Part shown: in pieces, positions 10,961 to 22,843 of the stretch
How positions within the stretch are numbered: the stretch's first letter is position 1
Layout of the letters: the number at the start of each line of letters is the position of its first letter
Origin: Prostheceraeus crozeri
Taxonomy: Eukaryota > Platyhelminthes > Polycladida > Euryleptidae
Length of the DNA: 64,000 nucleotides
Assembly (NCBI GenBank): GCA_907163375.1
Contig: CAJQUW010007039.1
Span: 186,001-250,000 of the forward strand
Reading direction: 5' to 3'
The notes under the pieces: generated by a model
What the model saw: only the letters and a program-made list of their open reading frames with translations
Database searches by the model: none
Told to the model about the DNA's origin: nothing
Translations under genes and position numbers: made by a program

Positions 10961-13900
10961 TTGAGATTATATAGACTTTATATCGACATTCTAATTGTAA
11001 TGTATTTTATGGGTTCTGTGATTGCTGGAGCTTCAGTGTGTTATCACCAGTATTCTTGATCTTTTTCTTTAGCTATGCAGACACTCACAGGGGAATCACG
11101 AGAAGGTTGACAACTTCTCTCCAGTTGTTAGTAAAGCCACTAGCACAACTTGCAGTAAAAAGGTATATCTAAGAGTTCCTGAAATTCACTTTGGAATTCT
11201 TCGGGTTGTTGGTATCTGGCATCAATATTTGGAATCTTCTTGTATGAATAATGCATTTAGCAGATAGTTATCATTTTTAACATCGTAACATTTCACTTGT
11301 AGCTATAGCCGGCAGGCTTGAGTTTTGTCAGTCTCGGTTGCGGTTTAGAGCTTGGAAACCTGAATCCCGGAATAAAGAAAGTTGGGATCGTGCTCAACAA
11401 AATTCGGGAATTTTCCCGCTCTAGGCCCGGGTTTCACTCCACCAATTCCAAATTTTGTGATCATCAAAAGAGAATTTTCCATTGTTCGCTTTTAATCTCT
11501 ACTTTCTACCAGCATCAGTTTGTGCTTAAAGCGCATTGTGCTTTCAGTTTTATCAATCCCGATATGAATTATACGAACAGTCCCACGTCTTTGCCAAAAC
11601 CACATTCAGGAACTTCGAAAAGATTACAAATTATCCATTTTGTTAGCCACATGCATGCTCTGAAAAGGCATGTTTACGACTCTACTCAATCCCGGTACTG
11701 AGTTTCTCCGGGATTATGAAACCCCAAGTTGTCAGCTACTTTTTCATCTTGTATTTGTCGAATGTAATTACTTCAGGAAATTAACATCAGGGATTCCAGT
11801 CATTTTTCATGGATATTGATGAGGGAAATGTGACAATGCTGACTTTCCAACTTCGGTCAATTTGATACATCCTTTCATTCCTTTGAAATTACGTTGACTA
11901 TTAATATCCTTCTCTCTTCGTTGTCCTCATTCGATGAACTCGCCTGAGAAATCAAGATAGCGATTGTCCAAATTTTCTCCGCTCGGATCATGGGAGCAAT
12001 CGTAAACTACATTTTTGATCGAGTCATGTGTGAGATTCGGATGTCCCAACCCGTGCATCATGTGAGCCCCTCGACGTGATTTATTTTGATTGGGGTCAGC
12101 TACGACAAAGGAGTGCGCAAGTGAGGGAAACACTTTGTCAGCGTTGGATTCCCACGGGAAGAGAAGATTTGGTTCGGTGACAGCCTGCATAGCAGCATAA
12201 TTCTCACAGCAAGTAGAGAAGGCGGATTGTGAGAAGATTGAGGGACGGGAAGCCCTTTCAGGGGTCACCACCGGCAACACACTTGGTCGCGCTCCCACAC
12301 ACTGACAAAACAACAAGTGCCGTCATTGAAGGTGATCTCTTCCAACATGTCATCGAAAAAAGATCAAAAAAGGGTTCTGCGATGAAATCCATCAACTATT
12401 TGTTAATGGAACAACAAAAGAAGGACGAGCAGGTTAATCGTCTGTGTTACATGTTGCGGAGAAGCAGAAAATATCAGTTTCAATTGCAGAAGAGAAACTG
12501 TTGCAGATTCGGAATCAACGCCATCTCGAGTTATGGATTTTCAGATTGGCAGTGGCATAGAAATCCGAATTTTAGCTTTGTTGAAATTAGTGCAAGATTG
12601 AAATGGAAACCAGCTGTTGGTTGATGGCTGTTTCAACAGCTCGTTCAGACACGATGTAGGTCAATGTAGCCCATAGAAATTGATAACAAAAAAAACCTCT
12701 TGAATGGAAGTGAAGCTTCATGCAATATACAATAGTGGCACAAAATAACCAAAGTAACCAAAATAAATCTACCCCTGAAATTTTTATCCAACATGAGAAC
12801 GAAAAAAGAGGACATATCTACAAAGAGTTTTGGATGTAGAACATGGTACGTTAACTCCATTGGCATTTGGCACAAATGGAGGGTCAGGTAAAGAGTGCCG
12901 ACAATTTTTGAAGACACTTGCCCTGAAACTGACCACAGGCGATCAAGAAACTATTCCTTCGTGATGACGTGGCTCCGAACAAAAATATCTGTAGAAATAG
13001 TAAAGTCAGTTAATCTGTGTATCAGAGGTTCACGTGTACCCTTCAGAAAAGAGTCCGCCAATGTAAGCATGGAAGGTTTTGGTCTATATGCATCTCGTGC
13101 CGATATCTTTTGATTTTTTAAGAGCACCCATTTTTTAATGTCTTCTCTTATGAAGTAAGTGACTTTATTGGTCTCCATACTGAGACGCTAGATTTCAGTG
13201 CTTGTATCCGTGCTTGCAAATAGTTGAGAATAAAGTTTATTACTTCTAAAAAATAGTGGCACAAAAATCGCACACATTGTCACTTATACACTTGTCAGAT
13301 AATAGTCAAAATTCTAGCTTCAAGATTAGCCATGACTCCACTGACCTCTTTAGAGCTTTACTAGATTTACATCCCATCCTTTTACCATAAACTGAATGTC
13401 GCATTTGGAAAAACCACTTTTTTCTTATGCCAGAATTTGGGGATTTTAAAGTAAATCGCAATGGCATTACATTATATTTACGGAAAAAAAATTTCCATGA
13501 TCCTCCAACAAATTAGCAACAATGATACCTATCTGACACAATAAAACTAGCAAAAATAAATCAGAAAAATAAGCAACAGAATATTTATTTACACGCAGCG
13601 ACTTGACTTACATGTATTGTACATGTGCTCTTATGTCTTCAGCATATTAGTCGGCGTTGCGACTTCCATCCAACTTAGGAGGCTTTTTATTATTGGTTCA
13701 GAATTTCAACAAGTCATTTGCTAATGCTCTGCTATTTGCAAGGATGACCAATATAGGGCTAAGGACGGAATAACATGCACCTGTTATTGAGATGAAAAGA
13801 TTATGGCGAAAAAATGCAATCGCCAAATGAAGAATCCTGCTAATCTGACCACAGATATTATTTATAATTACATAATCAGCTTTGCTTGAGGTATAACAGG

Positions 13901-15020
13901 TCCAAGAGTCATCAATACCGCAATGCGGCATTTCAGAATCTCAATCTACCATTAAATAATGAAGCACATTGTTGTGCTGTTTTATTATCTCACTGTTCTT
14001 CTTGTGGCTGACAATCTACGTGGATAGAGCTTGCATTTCCAAAGCTCGGGATTAAGAACATTCTAGATTTGGTTACTTGTATTGTATCCTCCAGTCCCGA
14101 GTCATCAGACTCCATTCAAGTTGTCCCGAATCTCTTTACTACCAAAAAGCCGGGAATTTGCTATTGTTCCCGGTATCTCTCCACTTGTTGCTGTTATCAA
14201 TTTGTGACTGAAGAGACCGATCAAACCCCAGTAAGGTACTGATATCGACTTTTGGCAATCCGAAGTTTCTACTAATCCAGCAGGGTTGGAACCGACGGAA
14301 GACCGCATTCTATCAATTGTCTAGTCTTTTATAACAGAATTGCAACATTGTAGGATGTGGAAACATAATTTTTATGACGCAACACTACGAACAGCTCTTG
14401 AAAATTATTTTTCAAATCATTATCCAAGGTGGCTGACAGAATCTTTCAATATTACTGATAGATGATGATGATAAAGAAATTTAGGCACTTATAGAATAAC
14501 CGTTATAACACATAAGGAAAATTTTTTACTTTTGTTGTTTTTTTTGCTTTGCAGGGAGCATGCAGGAAGTAATGTTCAAGGACACAACTATTTGGAAGCA
14601 CATTAATAAGTTTAGGTAATAATGTATTCATTACTGAATTCACGACTGTTTTTGCTGAAGGATTCTGATTGTAGCCTAACTTTGGTTGTGCTAATGAGTA
14701 ATGAGTAAGTCGAGTGCTACGAAGCTCTCATAGTTGGCTTGACGCCAGTGAGGGCACATCGATGCTGATTGAGTACTAATCCACCATAGACAATCATTTG
14801 CTTATGCATTTAGATTTAAGCCGTACTCAATCTCAAATAGAGTTTCCGCAATCGCATGCTCTTTCCGGAATCTAGCATGCATGAATTTTGTAAGAATCAT
14901 GTATTCGCTAGCTATTAATCGCAAAGTTGAATTTACATTGAATATCTTGAATATTATTACGTGTATTGCTGCTCAATCTTTTTCATGCGCCAACAAAATA
15001 TATTATCAAAGTACAAGTAT
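10961..15020. other. Unassigned stretch, no recognised gene
   Basis: Several open frames of 90-130 codons occur, notably 11318-11701 (+), 11927-12316 (-) and 12229-12624 (+). The last two overlap on opposite strands, and none resembles a known family to me. CCGGGAA-rich patches recur near 11360-11430 and 14030-14180, which may be pieces of one repeat family. No TIR or target duplication was found. Confidence 0.4.
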
Positions 15021-15024
15021 TTAT

Positions 15025-15577
15025 CTAATTAACTGATAGATGATCAGATAAAACCGGAAAATTATTTGGATAAAAATAGGTGGAATCAGCATCATTGCGC
15101 TTCATCGGGAACGCTTGCTTTCTGTGTGCCGGTAATCCTACCGTAGAAATCGAGAAATCGAATGATGTCTCAAAGTCTAAGTCGAGCAGCTGCCAGTCTT
15201 TATTAGCAAGTTTCAGTAGCCTTAGTCGGTTTCGACCTTGCCGACTTTTTCTGGCTACCAGCTCTCCCCCAGCCACCAGATCTCGGCCGGCTCCAACCCT
15301 GTAATCCGTCATTACAGGATCTCCAAAAGTCCGGATTAATCTGTCTTCCTCACCACAGCATTTAGCACACATGCAAAGCATTGACGCACTTAAAAGTGGC
15401 ACATTGACAGTTTATATAGATATTTATATTGCTAGTATCATCGGCGGTAGTCAAAAGGCCGATGATAGAGTCATCGGCGGTGGACGAAAGACCTCTGATA
15501 GAATCATTGGCGGTTGTCGAAGAGTTTCCGAATTGTAGCGAATGTTTTTGATCAATGAGAAAACAGAAAGTTTCCAA
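15025..15577 (-). other. Open frames with a 33-bp tandem repeat
   Basis: Two overlapping minus-strand frames (15362-15577, 71 codons, and 15025-15402, 125 codons) cover this region. The first contains three 33-bp units at 15438, 15471 and 15504 (core TCATCGGCGGT) that encode 11-residue TA-DSI-GL-type repeats. The second is rich in Arg and Leu with a CMCAKCC cluster. I do not recognise either. They could be pieces of one decayed gene or repeat-driven chance frames. Confidence 0.35.
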
Positions 15578-16579
15578 GATGGAAGCCAGTATTGAATTGG
15601 AAAATTGATTGAAAAGTAGGTCTTATTAGAAAATCTATTAATTTAGAGGCTAATAAAGTGTCACTGATATAAGCAATAAAGCACTACTAAGTTAATCATG
15701 GCAGATCATGGACAAAAAACATATCGGAAATTTCGAAAACATTCGGCATCCCGGTATTGCAATCGCTAGTATACCAATCGAAGTAGTCCGTCAGGGCGAG
15801 TAATAAAAGCATCATTATTTGTATACAGTAGTTACGTGCTACTGTCATCAACAAGCTCTTATAAGCTCAACATTTTCAAGCGACCCGAAATGACCGGACC
15901 GAAACATTCTGCTGAAACGGTACATTTATGATTTTGCCTGATTTTTATTATATGATCATTGTCGCTCGAGCTGCATCAATAAGTGATCCAATCTTCGCAT
16001 TTATTGTCCTAACCCATTATTAACCAAATTCTTTTCTAATGCTTTTAAATGAATTTTTTTAATAAAAAATGCATTTCTACATTGTTTTATGTCTACCTAA
16101 CCTAATCATTTGCATAATTCATAAATTATACGAGATTTAAAAAAAGTCGACATGTGTCGACCATGGCAAATATCAGGACTTTTGAAAGAAATATTCATCT
16201 GTTTTCCCACACTTTACCAAATATTTTTCAGTAACTTTTGGTTGGAATCTTCTATTGATAATTGCATTTATACTTTGTTTCATGTCTACTTTATCTTGTC
16301 ATAAAAAATCATAAATCATAAATTATCCGAGATTTAGAAAAGTCGACATATGTTGACCATAGCAAAAAATCCGAATTTTTCAGATTTTTCAAAAACTTTT
16401 TATCTGTTTCAGTAAGCTTTATGGTTATGATTCAGTTGATAGTCTAGTGTTATTAGAAGATATTGACGTCACATTATATTTGAATGTATTGAAAAATTTA
16501 CAGATAACATTTTTTTATTGAAAACAAAATGTGATAAAAATCCTAGAACTGTGTCTCCAAATGTAGCTTTCAGAAAAGA

Positions 16580-16740
16580 TTACTGTCTATCATGGTATGT
16601 AGGAAAACAATCAATGTGAAAGCATACATCACACTGCTGACACTCGAGTCGTAGGCTTACTTGTTTTTTACATGCTGCACATTTTCGCTGGCGAATCTTC
16701 AAGGTCGATTGAATGAAATGTTGTCCTATTTGCCTATGAG
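16580..16740 (-). pseudogene. piggyBac transposase C-terminal cysteine-rich domain
   Basis: The minus-strand frame ending at 16580 reads RQRKCAACKKQVSLRLECQQ and then CDVCFHIDCFPTYH before the stop. The CxxC ... CxxC ... H ... C ... YH spacing matches the RING/PHD-like cysteine-rich tail that piggyBac transposases use to bind DNA ends. Upstream the frame changes, and no DDD core is present. The fragment shows which family made the surrounding inverted repeats. Confidence 0.75.
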
Positions 16741-17256
16741 TACTAAAAGCATGGATTTTCGAGGTACAAAATCGTGAGAAACAGATTTGCGCTTCGGCAT
16801 GGTGTCAAAAACTGATATACAGTGCTTCTAGTTGGGCACATTAGTTCCTAGAATTTGTGACGTCAAACGAAATGCGCGCGAGTGACTCACAATGCATGCA
16901 ACCTATCATCTGCGAGGGAAGAAATCATTGGAAATTTACCATCCTCACGCAGTCCGACGTTATTTTTTTAGTTCCAATTCACGCCTGTTCATGCCAAAAT
17001 GCAATTGCTACACGATATGGGCGTTCTCAAACGAAGCAGAAATCGTCATCATGTATGATCAAACGAAGTCGTTTAAAATTTACCACGGCCAGTATCGGAA
17101 ATTTACGACTAAGATAAATCAACTATTTTCTCCGGAGATTTACCACAGTCGACATTTGTCGACCATAAATCAAGTATAAATTATCGAATTAATGCTTGCG
17201 GAAATGAAATTTTAAAGGCACGAACAGTATTTTGGACGTAAAGAGTCTATAATTCT

Positions 17257-17709
17257 AACCGATGAAAAAGTGAACTAACTTAAATAGTTCTAAAAAATAT
17301 AGCGCGTAAAAATGTAAAAAAATGAAAAATATAATGCACTCTTAAACGGAGGATTTTCCAAAGCGAAAATAGTTAGGAATTTGAAATAGACGCCTAATTT
17401 ATATTGACAGAGACTTGATTGTGATATTTGTTTACTAATCTTCATAAATATATACCATTTACCACAACATGTTCTTGATTTTGAACCGATGAAAAAGTGA
17501 ACTAACTTAAATAGTTCTAAAAAATATAGCGCGTAAAAATGTAAAAAAATGAAAAATATAATGCACTCTTAAACGGAGGATTTTCCAAAGCGAAAATAGT
17601 TAGGAATTTGAAATAGACGCCTAATTTATATTGACAGAGACTTGATTGTGATATTTGTTTACTAATCTTCATAAATATATACCATTTACCACAACATGTT
17701 CTTGATTTT
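17257..17709. repeat. 227-bp perfect tandem duplication
   Basis: 17257-17483 is repeated directly at 17484-17709 with no difference I can see by eye. The unit starts AACCGATGAAAAAGTGAAC and ends at TTCTTGATTTT. It lies inside the piggyBac relic. Identity across a neutral unit implies a very recent duplication or an assembly artefact. Confidence 0.95.
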
Positions 17710-18431
17710 CAGCATGGTCGACAAATGACTACCGTGGTAAATAACGGGTTAAATGGATTCAAACTTGCATTGAACTACTATATTTTCTATGTTGCGAACA
17801 TGTTCGCTAACATAACCAGTACGAATTTGTACTTCACTTATGGGTTCATTAATACAAGCATGTGTTCGAGAGGGAGTGAGAAACAATTGTCATTGCAATC
17901 ATGCGTAATGAACAATTTCGTAATGAACATAGACAGGAATATTCAGGTCCTTTTACAAAGTCTTCTGCGGCACTTCACATGTTTCCTTTGTATTCGATTT
18001 TAACTGTAAAATTACTTCAAAATGTTATCCACAAAGATCACGGTCACGTGGGTACCACAATCTCCGTGTTGCAAGAAGTGAAAATGAAGCCTTCACATCA
18101 AATTTGAATGATTACAAATAGAGCATGAAGAGCAATAAAAAATGAGAAATCAGAGATACGGAATATAAACGAAGAGTCAGCAAATGAATGGCAAATTCAC
18201 ACGCGCCGCATTTTCAGCAAATGTTTACCTTTCTCGTTAAGATAACAAAATGATCTGTTAGTATCTACTTTGCATGAATGATAAATCGGATTGCTCATTC
18301 AATTAAACAAATCTCGTGTCCATCTCAACAATACAATTGTCAATGGTGGGAAACAGAAGACGTAATCACCTCATACAAAGCCGCCTCTTCATCTGCACCT
18401 TCTGTGGCGCCTTGGTGAGTAACTTGATCGT

Positions 18432-18593
18432 CTACTCTGAGTCGGTCTCACAGACCTGTGGGAACGCGTGCTGCAGACCATCCTGTTGCAGCCTAGAAAT
18501 CAGAATGAGGTCTCTATTGTACTTTCTCACAGTGCGTGTGGTCGCTTGGTCGTTTTCCACGACACAGATTCTGAGAACAAATGAACCATAGTA
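18432..18593 (-). CDS. Candidate terminal exon of a host gene, product unknown
   Basis: On the minus strand an AG acceptor (TTTCGTGAG, preceded by a T-rich tract) opens a 53-codon frame. It begins YYGSFVLRICVVENDQ, continues through VRKYNRDLILISRLQQ and ends VCETDSE at a TAG (18432-18434). Residue composition is protein-like (mixed charged and hydrophobic, no low complexity), unlike other chance frames here. I do not recognise the family. No poly(A) signal lies close downstream, and no convincing upstream exon was fixed. A second protein-like stretch on the same strand lies near 18670-18770, but its splice sites are weak. Confidence 0.4.
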   Translation of the reverse strand, partial: YYGSFVLRICVVENDQATTRTVRKYNRDLILISRLQQDGLQHAFPQVCETDSE

Positions 18594-18669
18594 CTCACGA
18601 AATTATAAATTGAAATAATTTATGGAAAAATAATTAAAGTCATTGAAGTCTCTTTGAAGTAGATGGATG

Positions 18670-20110
18670 AAAGCAGTATTCACTATTTTGAATACCAGAT
18701 TTGTTGCCGTCCAATGGCAAGATCAAATAGTCCGCCTGACCACTGTCATTCTGAATCAGCGATTTTCAAGATGAGAAGGATCTTCAATATGCCGTTTATT
18801 GCGAGCACTTTCCGCGGGCTTCCTCACAAATGGAAAGATGTGATCAGAGCATGTTATTTCATGCAAGTCAGCGATTTCTTGCATCACGCCATTTTAATAA
18901 TGGTAATAATACGCTCAAATTCCAAGAATGCCTCAATGCTAAAAATCGTGGACCTATTGACAAAATACAAAACAATTCAAATAAATGACATAAAGGAAAA
19001 ATTATCAAGAAAATAGTAACATGACATCGGGCAGTAACTGTGTAAGTCGAGAATTGCCATCTGAAGCCGACGTTTATAGACCGAATCAACGTATAGGATG
19101 AAACTTTTCTGTCTCAGGATCGATTTGAACTGTGGCGCACAATACTTATTGGCATGGGGCAACCTTTCTCAGCAACATTCTTGCATTTTAAAGTTACAAT
19201 CGAATGCAGTAACCAAAAATTTCAAATTTTCACTCGGCGGTGTATCAGGAACAATAAATTGATGATAGGAAAAAGACCCACCGCGCCCTTCCAAAAATTA
19301 GACCTGTCGGTCACCCTTTGAAACATGGATTATCGTGAATCCATGCGATAGTTGGACTATCACGCTTGAAAGCTGACAGGGTAGCCTACGGGCCGCGCCT
19401 GAAAATGTTACTGTAGAGCCAAAAACTCATTGCCTGAATACGAAAAAATAATTTATGCGATATTGCGACTGTGACATGTGCCACCCAGTTGGGCAGTTAC
19501 TGTCCTGATCTGAATTGACAACAGTGCAAGCAATTGTGTTTTTGCTTATAGAAATTGGTCGAGTCGCTCATTCATTGACTCATATTGAAAATCAATGCGT
19601 TTCGTTGCAGGCTACATTACTTCATTTTTCTTTAGTTATATCAGTCTCTGAATGCATGCAAAACGTGGGGAAAATTAAATTTTCGAAAGTAATACTTTCA
19701 AAATATGTCGTCAATTTGACTTTTCTGTTAATCAAAACTAACTGATCTTGTTGAAAGCTATCTAAACTGAGGTTTATCACAGCTTCGGTCAGGTGACTTG
19801 GCTTTAAGAGGACCACCCAAAAAATGCGACGGCGATTAGATAATCCAAATGGTTTGCTTCTGATAATCCCATTGAAGCGAAACTTATTGTACTTAAAACA
19901 AAACTTTGAATTTTTTGCAAGAACTGCAAGTTTCTTTGATGGTGACCCTGGAAACTGTAAGCTGATGCGACAGAAATTTGTCATCTGAGACCACTGTCTG
20001 ACTTGCTTGTCATGTGAAGCAAAGTAAGATTCACAAATCTGCCAATATTGATTTTTCAACGTGCAAGTTAGAGCTTATTAAATGGTTTATTTAAAATTTT
20101 CAAGAATATA
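18670..20110. other. No recognised gene
   Basis: Contains unassigned frames, the longest being 19622-20059 (-), 145 codons and Lys/Phe-rich, with no family I recognise. If the terminal exon at 18432-18593 is real, this would be its intronic and upstream side. A small inverted repeat (CATGGATT ... AATCCATG) lies near 19325-19350. Confidence 0.4.
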
Positions 20111-20114
20111 TTAA

Positions 20115-21060
20115 CTTTCTTTCTTTCTTTCTTTCTTTATTTCCGAAAATTACAGCAGGGCTGATAGTTTTACAATAAAAAAGGCACATGTACAATCATA
20201 AAAATTTCACTGCAGAAGGTAAGAAAGATCTACGATATCGCTCAGTTCTTGTCCGTATTGTCGTTGTGGTCCGTCGTAATCTCCTCGAATATTCGCTCTT
20301 CTGAGGAATCTTCTGCTTCAGGTCACTGGGGAGATTCAGCATTGCTTTCCGGCACAATAGCTCTCGTCTGTCACGCAGTTTTTGCAGCTTACAGACTTCA
20401 AGTATATTTTCATAATTATAGCTATGGTCTTGGTAGCGTATTCCACATATAATTTTCAAAGCCCGTTTTTGAACTCCTTCCAACAGGTCTGAACACTTCT
20501 TGGAAAGTCCGTAATGCCAAACAGGGGCAGCATACTCTAGCAAGCTTCGGATCGACGCACAGTAGAAATGAACAAGGTCAATTTGAGAAAATCTTGCTCT
20601 TTTCATCTGAACAAGGAAATAGATTCGCTTGTTAGCTTTCTTCACGAGATCTTCAACATGTTTGTTCCAAGTTAGGTTGTTGCCTATTGTCACACCAAGG
20701 AGCTTTATACTAGAGGCTGCAGTTATTTGGTCGCCATTTACAGATAAAGTTTCCCACTCCGGCTCCGATTTATTAAAGGAGATTCTCATTTCTTGCGTTT
20801 TGGTAGGATTCAATTTCATTTTGTGCTCAATTGCCCAATCATTAATTAAATGTAGTTTGGAGTTGATACGACTCTCTTGTACGCAGTTGATTGTCTCCAT
20901 AATAGTGCAATCATCCATATATTTGACATCCGCAATCAGTTCGTTTACCAATACAATAAATCCCACGGGCCCAAATTTGGTTCCTTGTGGGACCATTAAG
21001 TGCACCACATGCAATCTCTTCGCTATAAAAATTGACCTGCGTGTAAATCGATTGTTTTTG
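20115..21060 (-). mobile_element. 5'-truncated LINE, CR1/Jockey-like, with (AAAG)n tail
   Basis: The open minus-strand frame 20196-21014 (272 codons) covers the second half of a reverse transcriptase. It shows a decayed PQG block (PQGTKFGP), the active-site box KYMDDCTI, the thumb motif LNPTKTQEM and the LLGVTIGNNLTWNKHV block. A basic C-terminus ends at SFLPSAVKFL. The minus-strand 3' UTR ends AAATAAAG followed by repeated AAAG units (20115-20138), the short tandem tail typical of CR1-type LINEs. The frame is uninterrupted from just before the PQG block, so the insertion is fairly young but 5' truncated. Confidence 0.85.
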
Positions 21061-21162
21061 TAAATTATTTGAATATCGTCAGTAGCAGTGATATGAACTG
21101 CATGAATAGTAATTCAATAACTTTAATTGATCTACATCCAAAGACATCGGGCCTACTCAAAC

Positions 21163-21232
21163 CAGGGATGCGGAGTTAGAGTCCCGGAGTCCTATTGAAT
21201 GATACGACTCCAGACGGTATATTACTAGACCT
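21163..21232. mobile_element. One-ended fragment of the CAGGGATGCGGAGT MITE family
   Basis: Starts CAGGGATGCGGAGT and continues with GGAGTCCTAT and TATTACTAGACC, matching the left end of the complete element at 27847-28542, then diverges. It is a truncated relative without a right end. Confidence 0.7.
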
Positions 21233-21239
21233 TGGCGCC

Positions 21240-22095
21240 TGTTCTTGGGCGCGAAGGTCTTATGGTCACGGACCATAAGCAGGATTCTCTGAAGTTTTTC
21301 TCTTCGTGTAAATGCTCGGACTACCCCTTAAATCATCTTGTTCCTCCATAGTTATCGGACACCGGTCGACAGAGCAACGATTGAACTCGTTCTTCCCATA
21401 CATATGCATGCTATCCACGTCATGAACTCAGAATATTCACTCTATGATAATCGCTCTTGTGTCTTACATGATGGTGCCGAAATTGATCTTTTTCATACAC
21501 AAGTCTTCTTTGGCACGATCCTTCCTGCAATATTTTACTTTTGACTTTGTGTAAGTGTCTTTATGTGATTTTCATCTATTGAGAATGAACGCCTACTTAT
21601 TTTTATTTTTATCATTAAAGCCTTTATTTAGTGACCTCCGATCTTGACTTGATTAAAGTTGGTATCGTCGACTCCATCATGTTTTATGATCGAATGCTGG
21701 AATGCTGCACTGATTTGTATTTTTATAGTTTGGGAATAAAGGGTTTTCTTTGCTGAATTTCATCAGGCTACAAACTTGGTTAAGTGCATACAGTAGTAAC
21801 ACACAGCCTTGTCACAGCTTTCACAGAGAATGTCAAATAAGTGCACAGCAGTGTAGGCCAACAAAAGCCTGCCTACATGCACTACCTAAAAACTACATAT
21901 ATATCCAAAGCAGCCTTTCATTGAATGAGTTGATGATAAATCTGGCTAGTAGGTTGATCTTTGAATACGTGAACTTTCTTTTACAGTTTTTTTGCTTTAA
22001 TTCGTCTACTAAGAAGAGAGAAAATTCTGGATAGATTTTCCGAATGAAGCAGTTTTAAAGTGAGCCATAAATCACAGTTGCGGCCTTCAGTAAGA
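21240..22095. other. No recognised gene
   Basis: Only short frames with no recognisable similarity. It ends at the target duplication of hAT copy 2. Confidence 0.5.
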
Positions 22096-22843
22096 CCCTA
22101 TACCAGGCTTGCCGTGGGAATGGGAATTCCCATAAGATGGGAATCTTGCTTCAGGTCATGGGAATCCCATGGGAATTAAATGAAAATTTTGATCACCAAA
22201 ATAAGATAAATTTAAATCTTATTTGAAAGTATCAACTCTTTTTTGGTTTGCAAAGGTTGTGAGAAAGCGAGAATGCAGGCTGTAGTTGCACTCATCTTAC
22301 TGGATGACTAGGCGAAGCCGCTCATGAATGACGCACATATTGAAGTGAAAATGCAACATTTATACATGTACATTGTACAGGTGTGTCTACAGTAAGCAGG
22401 CTGTCCTTGTCTGAAAAAAGCATGATTCTGTCAGGGTGACGAAACACGGGTCGGTAACCATCATCACAACAATTCTTTTCTTGGCTTATCAATCTTATTG
22501 AGAGAAATGAGAGAAATGAGAGAGAGAGAGAGAGAGAGAACCTGGATTATGTATTATCTGTTGAGGCTGTCTGTCAATTCGCATCGTCAACCGACGGGAG
22601 GAGAATCAGTATCCATGTCAGTGACCGACCGATTCTCTCGCCCCGTGCGCTGCATGATCAATTTCACTTACGCAACTTTTGATAATTCAAGTGAGGGAAT
22701 GTGAGCTCGCAAAACATTCTTTTCCCCTGATTGACGCTTGGCGATGATTCATTAGGCTGCAGACCAAAGAGGAACCGAGCTATATGATGTAATTATAATC
22801 GTCTGCAACTTCAGTTCCCACTCTGAGGCAGGTCGTCGCTGCG

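Larger units (their letters stand above)
16013..17748 (-). mobile_element. piggyBac-family relic (deletion derivative)
   Basis: The left end CCCATTATTAACCA (16013) and the right end, read inward as CCCGTTATTTACCA (ending 17748), are imperfect inverted repeats. The right end is followed by TTAA, the piggyBac target, and the left is preceded by CTAA, a one-base decayed TTAA. Inside, on the minus strand, is the cysteine-rich C-terminal domain of a piggyBac transposase. The DDD catalytic domain is missing. A GTCGACATRTGTCGAC motif recurs near both ends (about 16147, 16343, 17148, 17717). The element is about 1.7 kb, well below an autonomous one. Confidence 0.7.

Noticed and set aside
11927-12624. 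Overlapping opposite-strand frames of about 130 codons each
   Set aside because: No recognisable family, promoter or splice signals. Either could be chance, so no gene is called.
15880-15935. GACCGGACCGAAAC passage resembling the GAAAC part of a hammerhead
   Set aside because: No CUGANGA core or stem II is present at the right distance.
18670-18770. Second protein-like stretch on the minus strand upstream of the candidate exon
   Set aside because: An acceptor can be drawn, but there is no donor before an in-frame stop, so it cannot be joined to the exon at 18432-18593 with any confidence.
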